64,000 nucleotides of DNA from Bacillus sp. 03113 (GTDB lineage: Bacteria; Bacillota; Bacilli; Bacillales; Cytobacillaceae): positions 1 to 64,000 of the forward strand of contig NZ_VATK01000001.1 in assembly GCF_006546985.1 (NCBI RefSeq). The letters are read 5' to 3'. Under the pieces are notes generated by a model. That model was not told the DNA's origin. It saw only the letters and a program-made list of their open reading frames with translations, and ran no database searches. Shown piece after piece: positions 37,451 to 45,362 of this stretch. Both the position numbers and the translations under genes were made by a program. The number at the start of each line of letters is the position of its first letter. The stretch's first letter is position 1.

Positions 37451-38370
37451 TACACTATGCTCCTTTTAGGAAGTAAATGATTTGTATAAGCAGTTTTCCA
37501 GCCATCCGGGTCATCTAAAATCTGATATCGTACGAGCCAATCGGAGTACTCTTTCATGATCTCCTCTCGCTGCTCTCCCCATTGCCCATTATTTAACCAA
37601 GTTGGTGCAATGAGTGGAAGGGAGCACTCCACTAAATAACTTGGGAAATAGGGAATGATTTTTTCATAGATAGAAGCAGCTATTAACGGTTCTTTTGCTA
37701 CGGCGAGGAATCCTCTTTCTGTCACCTCTAGAAACTGTCTGATAAGTTCTGGATCTTGATTAATCAATTTTTCTTGCGTGCCTAGTAGATAACTATGGTA
37801 TTTAGGTGCACCTATCGAATCGACTGGCCAAATAATTCGTTCGTCATGTGGAATTGTTGAATGAAGCTGTAATTCCCAAGCCCAATAACTGCCAAATGTT
37901 GCATCTGCTACCCCATTTGCTAAGTCAATCGCTTCCAGTTCTCTATAACCTGCATTTACTACTTCAAACTCTGGTTTTCCACCATCTTGCTCAATTAAAT
38001 ATTTGACCATTGCTAGACCACGGGGAGAGGGATTCATCGCAATACGCTTTCCAGATAAATCGGCAGGCCTTTTAATTTCAGTACTTTTAATGGTTTGAAT
38101 GGCTTCCATCCCTGTATGATTAATAGCTGCAATTCCTTTCACAATGGGGGATTTTTCACGATAAACGAACAAACGATTCGTTGGAAATATGCCAAAATCC
38201 ACTTCATTTCGATACAAATACGATAGCGTGTCTCCTCGATAAGGGTCATAACATACAAAATCTATTTCTAACCTAATTTCTCGATACCAGCCTTGTTCAC
38301 GTGCATAATAAAATCCAGCAGAGTTTGTCCAAGGATGAAAGTATTCTAACATTACTTTGATGTGTCTCAA
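37450..38370 (-). CDS. NMT1/THI5-like protein without signal peptide
   Basis: 306 residues: a complete periplasmic-binding-protein type II fold of the NMT1/THI5 group (HPWTNSAGFYYAREQGWYRE, DFGIFPTNRLFVYREKSPIV). There is no N-terminal hydrophobic segment and no lipobox, so it is predicted to be cytoplasmic. It lies between the secreted binding protein and the kinase. It could be a cytoplasmic ligand sensor/chaperone or a Thi5-type enzyme; neither can be decided from sequence. Confidence 0.75.
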   Translation of the reverse strand: MRHIKVMLEYFHPWTNSAGFYYAREQGWYREIRLEIDFVCYDPYRGDTLSYLYRNEVDFGIFPTNRLFVYREKSPIVKGIAAINHTGMEAIQTIKSTEIKRPADLSGKRIAMNPSPRGLAMVKYLIEQDGGKPEFEVVNAGYRELEAIDLANGVADATFGSYWAWELQLHSTIPHDERIIWPVDSIGAPKYHSYLLGTQEKLINQDPELIRQFLEVTERGFLAVAKEPLIAASIYEKIIPYFPSYLVECSLPLIAPTWLNNGQWGEQREEIMKEYSDWLVRYQILDDPDGWKTAYTNHLLPKRSIV

Positions 38371-38386
38371 TGTCTAACCCTCCTCT

Positions 38387-39382
38387 TTATTGACCAGGTA
38401 GAAATTCGTTCGTAAATGCGTCATTCACGTTTAAATTTTTCTTGATCAAATGATTTTCTTTCATAAATTTTGCATAGTTTGTCCAGACGTCAGCTTTCAT
38501 GATTCCCCATTCACTTGCTTCCGCTTGGTATTTATCTGATAAAAACTTTTGGCTCTCGATTGCCAATTCTTTGTTGATTTCTGGCGCATAATTCAATAGA
38601 ATTTCAGCACTTTCTTTTGGATGTTTAATCGCATATTCATAGCCTCTACTTGTTGCTTGCACAAAGGCTTTTACTTTCTTCGGATTATTCTCGATTAACT
38701 CATTATTCGAAATTAATAGCGGAGTATAATAATCTAGTGATTTATTAAAACTTGTTAACGGGATATAATTTAATTCAATTCCTTTAAGTTTTGCTTCTAT
38801 ACCAGTCCAACCTTCGAAAATCCAGCCGATATCTGAATTCGTTTTTGTTGCTGCGAAAAAATCATCATTCCCTATATTTACAATTTTTAACTTATTAAAA
38901 TTTGCATGGTTATCCTTCATCACCGATTGCAGGATTGCTGTTTCGGAGGGAGAACCCCAGCCACCATAAACTTTTCCTTCAAAGTCTTTAACCGTCTTAA
39001 TTTTTTTATGAACAGGTGAAGCAAAACCTGATGTATTATGCTGAATAATAGTAGCTATGGCTTTAATAGGTAATGGATTGTCACTTGTTAACGCATAGGT
39101 GACATCTTCTTGGAAGCTAACACCAAAATCACCTTTACCTGATGCAACTAATGTTGCTGCAGTTCCTTGCGCAGGTTGTGAGATCTCAACATCTAATCCA
39201 GCATCTTTGTAATAACCTTTATCAAGTGCAACATACATCCCTGTATGATTTGTATTTGGTGTCCAATCTAGAATTACTTTTGTTTTTTCAAGATTTTTCG
39301 ATTCCAAGGAACTTGTGTTACTTGAACATCCCGCGATTAAAAAAAATAATGCAACTGCACTGATTAAAAAAATTTTTTTCAC
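38387..39382 (-). CDS. ThiY-like substrate-binding lipoprotein (NMT1/THI5 family)
   Basis: 331 residues from GTG 39382 (AGGAGGT five bases upstream; ATG 39409 would add nine residues). The lipoprotein signal peptide ends FFLIAGC. The mature part begins with the pyrimidine-binding signature [20 protein letters not shown] typical of ThiY (N-formyl-aminomethylpyrimidine) and related proteins. First gene of the operon, directly after a MerR-type promoter. No TPP riboswitch is visible. Confidence 0.88.
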   Translation of the reverse strand: MKKIFLISAVALFFLIAGCSSNTSSLESKNLEKTKVILDWTPNTNHTGMYVALDKGYYKDAGLDVEISQPAQGTAATLVASGKGDFGVSFQEDVTYALTSDNPLPIKAIATIIQHNTSGFASPVHKKIKTVKDFEGKVYGGWGSPSETAILQSVMKDNHANFNKLKIVNIGNDDFFAATKTNSDIGWIFEGWTGIEAKLKGIELNYIPLTSFNKSLDYYTPLLISNNELIENNPKKVKAFVQATSRGYEYAIKHPKESAEILLNYAPEINKELAIESQKFLSDKYQAEASEWGIMKADVWTNYAKFMKENHLIKKNLNVNDAFTNEFLPGQ

Positions 39383-39432
39383 GATATACCTCCTAATTTT
39401 ATAATTCATATAGTGTTACTTGGTTATTAGTG

Positions 39433-39464
39433 ATTATAAACACTCCACTTAACTGGAGTGTCAA
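39433..39464 (-). promoter_or_regulatory. MerR-type promoter and operator of the thi-like uptake operon
   Basis: On the minus strand -35 TTGACA (39464-39459) and -10 TATAAT (39438-39433) are near-perfect but separated by 20 bases (19 with a one-base shift) instead of 17. The spacer is filled by the dyad ACACTCCA (39440-39447) / TGGAGTGT (39454-39461). A long spacer with a centred dyad is the hallmark of promoters activated by MerR proteins, and a MerR gene is in this operon. Confidence 0.82.
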
Positions 39465-39503
39465 TAATTTTTATAATTCAATTTTATACGTCAAATTCCA
39501 TTA

Positions 39504-39785
39504 GATAATGCCAAATCTGTTGGATTTATACCTGAATATGTATATGAAGGAGATGAACCTGCAAGGCTAAGCACTCTTGTGGAAGTAGAAATAGGCATAG
39601 CCTTCATACCAAGCTCGGCAAGGAATCCACGGGAACATATCGCATATCTCCGAGTAGAGAATCACGAATTAGAACGGGAGATAGCTTTATTATGGAACAG
39701 GAGTCGGTACATTTCGCGGGCTGCTCTGGAATTCCGTGAGCTAGTTGTAGAATATTTTGGGGCGATATCTAAACAGACAAATTAA
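39504..39785 (+). pseudogene. C-terminal fragment of a LysR-type regulator
   Basis: 94 codons to TAA 39785 encode GFIPEYVYEGDEPARLSTLV, then EVEIGIAFIPSSARNPREHI. This is the C-terminal effector-binding part of a LysR regulator, ending VVEYFGAISKQTN as in intact family members. The N-terminal two thirds, including the helix-turn-helix, are absent; upstream lies the MerR promoter. A terminator follows at 39865. Confidence 0.7.
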
Positions 39786-39864
39786 TCATGCTGTACAACT
39801 AATATTGATTCTATTGGCGGAACAAAACAGGTGTAACGAATACAAGGATTAGTATAAGTTCCAA

Positions 39865-39891
39865 ATCTTCAGCAAATACTGAAGGTTTTTT
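39865..39891 (+). terminator. Terminator downstream of LysR fragment
   Basis: CTTCAG/CTGAAG stem with six-base loop, then GTTTTTT. Confidence 0.75.
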
Positions 39892-40169
39892 CGGCGTTTT
39901 CTAAGTATTGACAAACGAGGAGTACTAACTAGAATTAAGTTAGGATAAATAATAGAACTGAAGTGATAAAGATGATTTCATTTAACAGGGTCAATTGATC
40001 TCCTTGAAGATCCTATCTTTATTCAAACCATACCATATTGCCATCTAACAATGGATGTATGATGAGAAAGAGACAGTCATTTCCTTTTCAAAGGAAAATT
40101 GATGAAATGTTGTAGAACTTGATATACTGAAAATGGGTGAATCTAAAAATATTTCGAGAGGAAAATGGT

Positions 40170-40265
40170 ATGAAAGATATCCTCATAAATTATATGAAAC
40201 GGTTTACCGATTTAAGTGAAACAGAACTTGGGGAAATAGTATTGGATGTTCCTGTGATATCATGA
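40170..40265 (+). pseudogene. N-terminal fragment of a Crp/Fnr-type regulator
   Basis: 31 residues (MKDILINYMKRFTDLSETEL, then GEIVLDVPV) resembling the first helix region of Bacillus Crp/Fnr proteins, ending abruptly at TGA. It has a plausible GAGAGG site upstream. Its 3' end abuts the truncated end of the convergent DUF4386 fragment, pointing to one deletion event. Confidence 0.5.
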
Positions 40266-40496
40266 AACGATTATATCTAAAATAATAATCACTAACCATC
40301 CAAGTATCTCGAGATCAAATAATGAAATTGATGCTTGGATGTTTTTTAATGTCGAAGCAGAATCTCCTCTAACTACTAATGAATTGTGAACATAACCATA
40401 TGAGAAAAAAGCCGCAATAGTCATGATAAGTAAGGATATACCAGCAATTATTGCAGATGAATGTTGAGTATTTTGATCATTCCTACGTGTTGTCAT
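40260..40496 (-). pseudogene. N-terminal fragment of a DUF4386 membrane protein
   Basis: 78 residues from ATG 40496 (GAGAGG upstream): one membrane helix (about 16-38), the extracellular loop with VRGDSASTLKNIQASISLFD, and the start of a second helix LGWLVIIILDIIV. The order matches the N-terminus of DUF4386 proteins, which are normally over 200 residues, so about two thirds is missing. Confidence 0.55.
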
Positions 40497-40517
40497 AATA
40501 AACCTCTCTTTAAGTTT

Positions 40518-40706
40518 ATGAGTATTGTAATTCAAGCAGTGAAAGATCGCATTGACTTAAGTCAAGAGCTTTGGTTTTTCATTTGCTACAGAAAAGTTAT
40601 TGGTGAAATTAAAAAAAATAAAAGATTCAAAATTATATTCAAAGATGTTGAAAGGTACATAGAAGGTACTTGTCTTTTACTTTGTGAGAAATTAATAGGA
40701 TCTTAA
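40518..40706 (+). CDS. Small hypothetical ORF
   Basis: 62 residues (starts MSIVIQAVKDRIDLSQELWF; ends CEKLIGS) with mixed basic/hydrophobic composition. It is not recognised. No strong ribosome-binding site; its start faces the DUF4386 fragment 22 bases away. It may be another gene remnant. A weak AAAAGC/GCTTTT hairpin lies at about 40738-40772. Confidence 0.3.
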   Translation: MSIVIQAVKDRIDLSQELWFFICYRKVIGEIKKNKRFKIIFKDVERYIEGTCLLLCEKLIGS

Positions 40707-40963
40707 GGTGAATATTAGATGAACAATGAATAGAAGTTAAAAAGCCGGAGAAATAATTAGCTTTTTTTGTTTAAACATATAACTGACACATTTATCTTTC
40801 ATTAATTTGATAAACCTTTTTATTTAAGTGGATGTTTATAAAAAGAATAATTTTATAAAAATTTCACTTTGACATTTTGCTGACTTATTTGGGCTTTAAA
40901 GTTAAAGTACAAGGTTCAAGGATCTTCAGAACCTAAATTTTAAAAAACTTTGGAGGATTCTCA

Positions 40964-41977
40964 ATGAAAAAGTCAGTAATCGGTTTATCAATTGCAGGAG
41001 TTTTATTGCTTGGAGGTTATGCTACTTCATCGTTTGCTAATAATACAATTACGAACGGTACAGATAGTAAAGTGGAAAACTTCATGTGGGGACATAAGGG
41101 GAAGGGTTTTGGTGAAAGAGGATTTTTTGCAGGAAACTCTGAAGAATTACTAGCAAAAGCAAAGGAATTAGGAATTGACACAAGCGGAAAAGATGCTGAA
41201 ACATTAATCGAAGAAATTAAAGAAGTTATGATCAAGAATGAGGCAAAAAAATTAGGAATTGAAACCACGAATAAGGATCTAAATACACTTGCTCAAGAAG
41301 TTAGACTAGCAAAAATAAAGAATGAAGCAAAAGACCTAGGAATTAAAACAGATGGAAAGGATGAACAAACTCTCCATGAAGAAATTAGACTAGCAAAGCT
41401 TACGAAAGAAGCGAAGGAGCTAGGTGTTACGACTGAAAATAAGGATGCTCAAACATTAATAAAAGATATTAGACAAGCTCAATTATATAAGAAGGCAAAA
41501 GAATTAGGAGTATCTACAGATGGAAAGGACCTCACCACTTTGTCTCAAGAAGTGTTTACTGCAGCCGTAAAACAAGAGGCTAAGAAGCTTGGAATTAGCA
41601 TTGAAGGAAAAGAAATCAATCAAATAGCTCAAGAAGTTTATACGGCAAAGGTTAAAAAAGATGCCAAAGAGTTTAATATTTCGATTGATGGAAAAATGAT
41701 TCGAGAAATTGCAGAAGAAGTAAAAGAGAAAAAAGTGGAAGAATTAGCGAAAGAGCTTGATGTCTCAACGAAAGATAAAACGACACGAGAACTTGTTGAT
41801 GAAATCAATGAGAAAGATTCAGATAAGTTGAAAGAAGTACTAGGAGATGACTTATTTGGCGGTTTTGGTTTTGGAAAAGGTGGTCACGGGCAACATGGAG
41901 GATCTAAAGGAGGGCCTGGCGGTAGTCATGGCCAAGGTCCAGAGGGAAGTCCCTTTGGCGGTGGTATGGGAATTTAA
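40964..41977 (+). CDS. Secreted protein with eight 28-residue helical repeats and Gly/His-rich tail
   Basis: 337 residues, GGAGG nine bases before ATG. A signal peptide (residues 1-25, MKKSVIGLSIAGVLLLGGYA) is followed by a Gly/Phe-rich linker and eight uninterrupted repeats of exactly 28 residues (66-289). The consensus is A-K-[EK]-L-G-[IV]-x-T-x-[GN]-K-D-x-x-T-L-x-x-E-[IV]-x-x-A, i.e. helix-loop-helix units. The last 48 residues are Gly/His/Pro-rich, possibly metal-binding. Followed by a terminator and then a two-component system that may control it. The family is not recognised. Confidence 0.85.
   Translation: MKKSVIGLSIAGVLLLGGYATSSFANNTITNGTDSKVENFMWGHKGKGFGERGFFAGNSEELLAKAKELGIDTSGKDAETLIEEIKEVMIKNEAKKLGIETTNKDLNTLAQEVRLAKIKNEAKDLGIKTDGKDEQTLHEEIRLAKLTKEAKELGVTTENKDAQTLIKDIRQAQLYKKAKELGVSTDGKDLTTLSQEVFTAAVKQEAKKLGISIEGKEINQIAQEVYTAKVKKDAKEFNISIDGKMIREIAEEVKEKKVEELAKELDVSTKDKTTRELVDEINEKDSDKLKEVLGDDLFGGFGFGKGGHGQHGGSKGGPGGSHGQGPEGSPFGGGMGI
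41159..41830 (+). repeat. Eight tandem 84-base coding repeats
   Basis: The DNA encoding residues 66-289 consists of eight 84-base units without insertions. At nucleotide level the units are clearly diverged, with variable codons and conserved AKxLGI and GK-D positions, so the array is old rather than a recent expansion. Confidence 0.8.
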
Positions 41978-41992
41978 TGGTTGATCAGAGAA

Positions 41993-42021
41993 ATCCTCGG
42001 TTTAAAATCGAGGGTTTTTTT
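41993..42021 (+). terminator. Terminator after the repeat-protein gene
   Basis: CCTCG/CGAGG stem with AT-rich loop and seven T. Confidence 0.75.
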
Positions 42022-42128
42022 AATAGACCTATTTTTTTGGCATGAATGAGACAAATATACGAAACATCTATTGGAGACTTGTTAATTGGTGAGTATTCTT
42101 TATATAGTAAAGATGAGGGAGGTCTTAA

Positions 42129-42815
42129 ATGAAAAAAATATTAATAGTGGAAGATGAACAAACCATTTCAAGAGTTTTGAGTGTCTATTTACAGCATGCA
42201 GGTTATGAAGTCATCCAGGCGTTTGATGGGGAAGAAGCTATCCTCTGCTTCAAAGAGCACTCTCCTAATCTTGTATTGCTTGACGTGATGTTGCCTGGAA
42301 GGGACGGATGGAGTACTCTTGAGGAAATTCGGAAAATAAGTGCTTGTCCTGTAATCATGTTGACGGCTCTTGGAGATATTGATTATAGATTAAAGGGGCT
42401 GAATCAAGGGGCTGATGATTATATCACAAAACCCTTTGTCGGGGAGGAAGTGATTGCCCGTGTCCATGCGGTGCTCCGTCGTTCAGCAAATGTCCTCGAT
42501 TCAGAAAATAGCAAGCAGTATGGAAGTTTAAAAATTAATTTAGATTCTAATATGGTGACCATTAACGGTGAAGAAGTAATTTTGATACCAAAAGACCTTA
42601 GCTTACTCATTTTTTTAGCTGAACGTCCTAATAGAACCTTTACAAGAGAAGACTTAATCGAAAGTGTTTGGGGAATGGATTATGATGGCAGTGACCGAGC
42701 GGTTGATTTAGCAATCAAGAGGATTAGACAAGCATTGAAAGATTGGCCATTAACTCAGGGGGAAATACGAACTCATCGTGGATTGGGGTATCAATTCTGT
42801 GTTTATGAAAAATAA
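42129..42815 (+). CDS. OmpR-family response regulator
   Basis: 228 residues: receiver domain (VEDEQ acidic pair, phospho-acceptor in VLLDVMLPGRDG, TKPF) and winged-helix domain with DRAVDLAIKRIRQALKDWP. GGGAGG seven bases before ATG. It overlaps the start of the adjacent kinase gene, so they are a cognate pair. The target is unknown; the adjacent secreted repeat protein is a candidate. Confidence 0.93.
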   Translation: MKKILIVEDEQTISRVLSVYLQHAGYEVIQAFDGEEAILCFKEHSPNLVLLDVMLPGRDGWSTLEEIRKISACPVIMLTALGDIDYRLKGLNQGADDYITKPFVGEEVIARVHAVLRRSANVLDSENSKQYGSLKINLDSNMVTINGEEVILIPKDLSLLIFLAERPNRTFTREDLIESVWGMDYDGSDRAVDLAIKRIRQALKDWPLTQGEIRTHRGLGYQFCVYEK

Positions 42816-44220
42816 AAAAAGAACCACCTTGCTTAAGCTGTGGACGACAAGATACCTTATTACGCTTGTAGTAGGTCTTTTTCTTCTCGGAGCCGGTTCA
42901 TTTTGGTGGATTAAACAAACAACCTTACAAAGTCGCTTAAACTTAATGGAATATTTAGCGGTTGAGACTTCACATCGAATTGTTCAATCAAATGGACAAA
43001 TAGGACGAGACCCACTTTTTGATCGAATGCTTAATGAGCGAGCAAAGGTTCTTGAGTTGGATAAGGAGCCAGAGCTATACATTACGGATTTGGATGGGAG
43101 GACTATATTTTCAAGACCACCGCTTCGTGGACCGGCCCATAAAAATAGAAAGTTCCCTGAACTTGACGGAGTTCCAGTTGAAGTGATTGAACATAATGAA
43201 ACTACTCAGAAGATAAAGGTGCAAAATGAAGAGGTTTATGCTGTAAAATCCCCCATCATGGACGGAGAAAATAAAGTGGGTTGGGTTGTCCTCATGCAAA
43301 ACTCCGATGAATTAACAGATGTCAAACAAGAATATCGTTTGTTAATTGTTTTATTAGTAGGTTTAGGATTATTAGGATGGGTTGTCATTTACTTTCTCGC
43401 TAAGAAATTACTAAGACCCATTCAAGAGGTAGCCCATGCAGCTACACAAATAAGAGAAGGAAACTATGAATTTGATCTAAACACTTCTATTAATGAAGAG
43501 GAAATATTTGAACTAGTTAGTTCCTTTAAAGAAATGACGAATCGTCTAATGCAGCTTGAAAAGCTTCGTGCTGAGTTATTAGCTGGGGTAACTCACGATT
43601 TGAAAACACCTGTGACATCTATTAGCGGACTTGTTCAGGCTGTTCGAGATGGGATTGTAAAAGGAGAAGAGAGTAAAGAATTTTTAGATATTACCTTAAA
43701 GGAAGTCGGACGTCTGCAGACGATGATTGAAGATTTATTGGATTTTAACTCATTATCTGCAGGTGCTTTCTCGATTAGGCCCGAGCATTGTCATATGAAT
43801 CTATTAATTAAGGAAATTGTCCGAGAATGGGCAGTCACTCAACAGCATCCTGTTCATTATCAAGTAAAATTACCAGAATTGCCTATATATCGAACAACAG
43901 ACCCTCTTCGTCTAAAACAAATTTTGATTAATTTGTTAAACAATTCTTATCAAGCAATGAATGAACATAGGTCCATCACTGTCAGTCTATCGGAAGATTC
44001 GATTGATGTTAAAGATACTGGGACAGGAATTCCTTTAGAGGAACAGCCATATATTTTTGAACGATTCTTCCGAGGTGAAAAGAAAAAATTAAAAGTGAGA
44101 GGGCTCGGATTAGGACTCCCTTTCAGTAAAATGCTTGCCAAAACGCTAAAAGCAGACCTGCTATTAAAACAAAGCACAAAAGAAGGAAGCACTTTTTCGA
44201 TTGTGTGGAATAAAGAGTAG
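42805..44220 (+). CDS. Sensor histidine kinase
   Basis: 471 residues from ATG 42805 (MKNKKRTTLLKLWTTRY), which overlaps the regulator gene by 11 bases; a GTG at 42778 is also in frame and the true start is uncertain. Two membrane helices (about 14-36 and 176-197) flank an extracellular sensor domain. HAMP, HisKA (LAGVTHDLKTPVTSI) and HATPase (NNSYQAMNE, DTGTGIP, GLGLGLPFSKML) follow. The sensor domain has no recognised fold. Confidence 0.92.
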   Translation: MKNKKRTTLLKLWTTRYLITLVVGLFLLGAGSFWWIKQTTLQSRLNLMEYLAVETSHRIVQSNGQIGRDPLFDRMLNERAKVLELDKEPELYITDLDGRTIFSRPPLRGPAHKNRKFPELDGVPVEVIEHNETTQKIKVQNEEVYAVKSPIMDGENKVGWVVLMQNSDELTDVKQEYRLLIVLLVGLGLLGWVVIYFLAKKLLRPIQEVAHAATQIREGNYEFDLNTSINEEEIFELVSSFKEMTNRLMQLEKLRAELLAGVTHDLKTPVTSISGLVQAVRDGIVKGEESKEFLDITLKEVGRLQTMIEDLLDFNSLSAGAFSIRPEHCHMNLLIKEIVREWAVTQQHPVHYQVKLPELPIYRTTDPLRLKQILINLLNNSYQAMNEHRSITVSLSEDSIDVKDTGTGIPLEEQPYIFERFFRGEKKKLKVRGLGLGLPFSKMLAKTLKADLLLKQSTKEGSTFSIVWNKE

Positions 44221-44307
44221 ATTAATACATGGTATCAGGCACCAATCGTAGATAGAATAAATAATGAAATTTAAAAGCAATGATAGGGAGAGGAGATAAC
44301 AAATTTA

Positions 44308-45162
44308 ATGGGAAATATTAATAAGCGTATTGCGGAGCTTTTTCCAAATATGAGCAAGTCTTTTCAAAAAATAGCAAAATATATTTTAGAAAATCCCAAT
44401 ACAGTTCCTTTTTTGACGGCGGATAAATTGGCACAAGTAACAGGTGTCGGTCATGCAACAGTTATTCGATTTGCTACCTATTTAGGCTATTCCGGATACC
44501 CAGAATTAAATCAAGAGCTGCAAAGTAATGCTCAACGACAACTTACCTCGACTGAAAAATTTGCATTGTCAAAGAAGATGTATGTGGATGAAGATCAAGC
44601 AGTATACGATATCTTTTTAGGCGATATCGAAAATATTAAAGCCACCATCGAAAAGTTGGATATGGAATCTTTTAAAGAAGCTGTTGAAGCATTGGCAAAG
44701 GGAAAAAGTATTTATATTGTAGCCAATAGGAGTGCAACCGCATTAGGTGTTTTTCTACAATATTATCTTCAATTTATGTTAGAAAAAGTGGAACTAATAC
44801 ATCTGATTGAAAATGCTTCAGAACATCTATATGACTTGAGTGAAGAGGATGTTGTGGTTGGGATTAGTTTTGCACGGTATGCGAAAAGTACGGTACAAGT
44901 ATTATCCTATGCAAAGAAAAGAGAAGCTACCACTATTGCGATAACGGATAACTTGCTGTCTCCTCTTGTTCCACATGCAGACATTACATTAACCGCAAAC
45001 AGTCAAATGCTAAGTTTTATCGAGTCATTTGTTGCACCGTTTAGTCTTATTAATGCCTTAATTATTGCTGTAGCAAAAGCAAACCAAACAAATTTTCAAG
45101 ATAAACTAGCACTTTTGGAAGATGTTTGGGAAAATTTAGATGTTTTTTATAAAAAACAATAG
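44308..45162 (+). CDS. RpiR/MurR-family transcriptional regulator
   Basis: 284 residues: N-terminal HTH_6 domain (ADKLAQVTGVGHATVIRFAT) and C-terminal SIS domain (about 120-255; GKSIYIVANRSATALGVFLQ). GAGGAG upstream. It stands 200 bases before the symporter gene at 45363 and probably regulates it; the SIS ligand would be a phosphorylated sugar or amino-sugar-like effector. Followed by a terminator. Confidence 0.92.
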   Translation: MGNINKRIAELFPNMSKSFQKIAKYILENPNTVPFLTADKLAQVTGVGHATVIRFATYLGYSGYPELNQELQSNAQRQLTSTEKFALSKKMYVDEDQAVYDIFLGDIENIKATIEKLDMESFKEAVEALAKGKSIYIVANRSATALGVFLQYYLQFMLEKVELIHLIENASEHLYDLSEEDVVVGISFARYAKSTVQVLSYAKKREATTIAITDNLLSPLVPHADITLTANSQMLSFIESFVAPFSLINALIIAVAKANQTNFQDKLALLEDVWENLDVFYKKQ

Positions 45163-45195
45163 ACATAAGTCTCTTTAGGCTTATGTCTTTATTTT
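45161..45195 (+). terminator. Terminator after the RpiR gene
   Basis: AGACATAAG/CTTATGTCT stem followed by TTATTTTTG, starting in the stop codon. Confidence 0.75.
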
Positions 45196-45362
45196 TGTCT
45201 TCTTGATGCCAAAATAGGGCGAAATTTCAAACTTTCACTCGTAAAAACAAAAAAATTTTGATACAACTCTTTCTTTTTAGTCAAGGTACGGTTATTATGA
45301 AATAAATATTCCGTTTTTATTTTAATTATGAAATATTTTGTTTATTTTAAGGAGTGAAAAAA

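Noticed and set aside
39383-39503. Possible TPP riboswitch before the ThiY-like gene
   Set aside because: No CTGAGA or ACCTGATCTGGATAA-type core on the minus strand; the MerR-type promoter explains the region instead.
40869-40900. TTGACA with TTTAAA before the repeat-protein gene
   Set aside because: Spacing of about 20 bases and no dyad; not convincing as a promoter.
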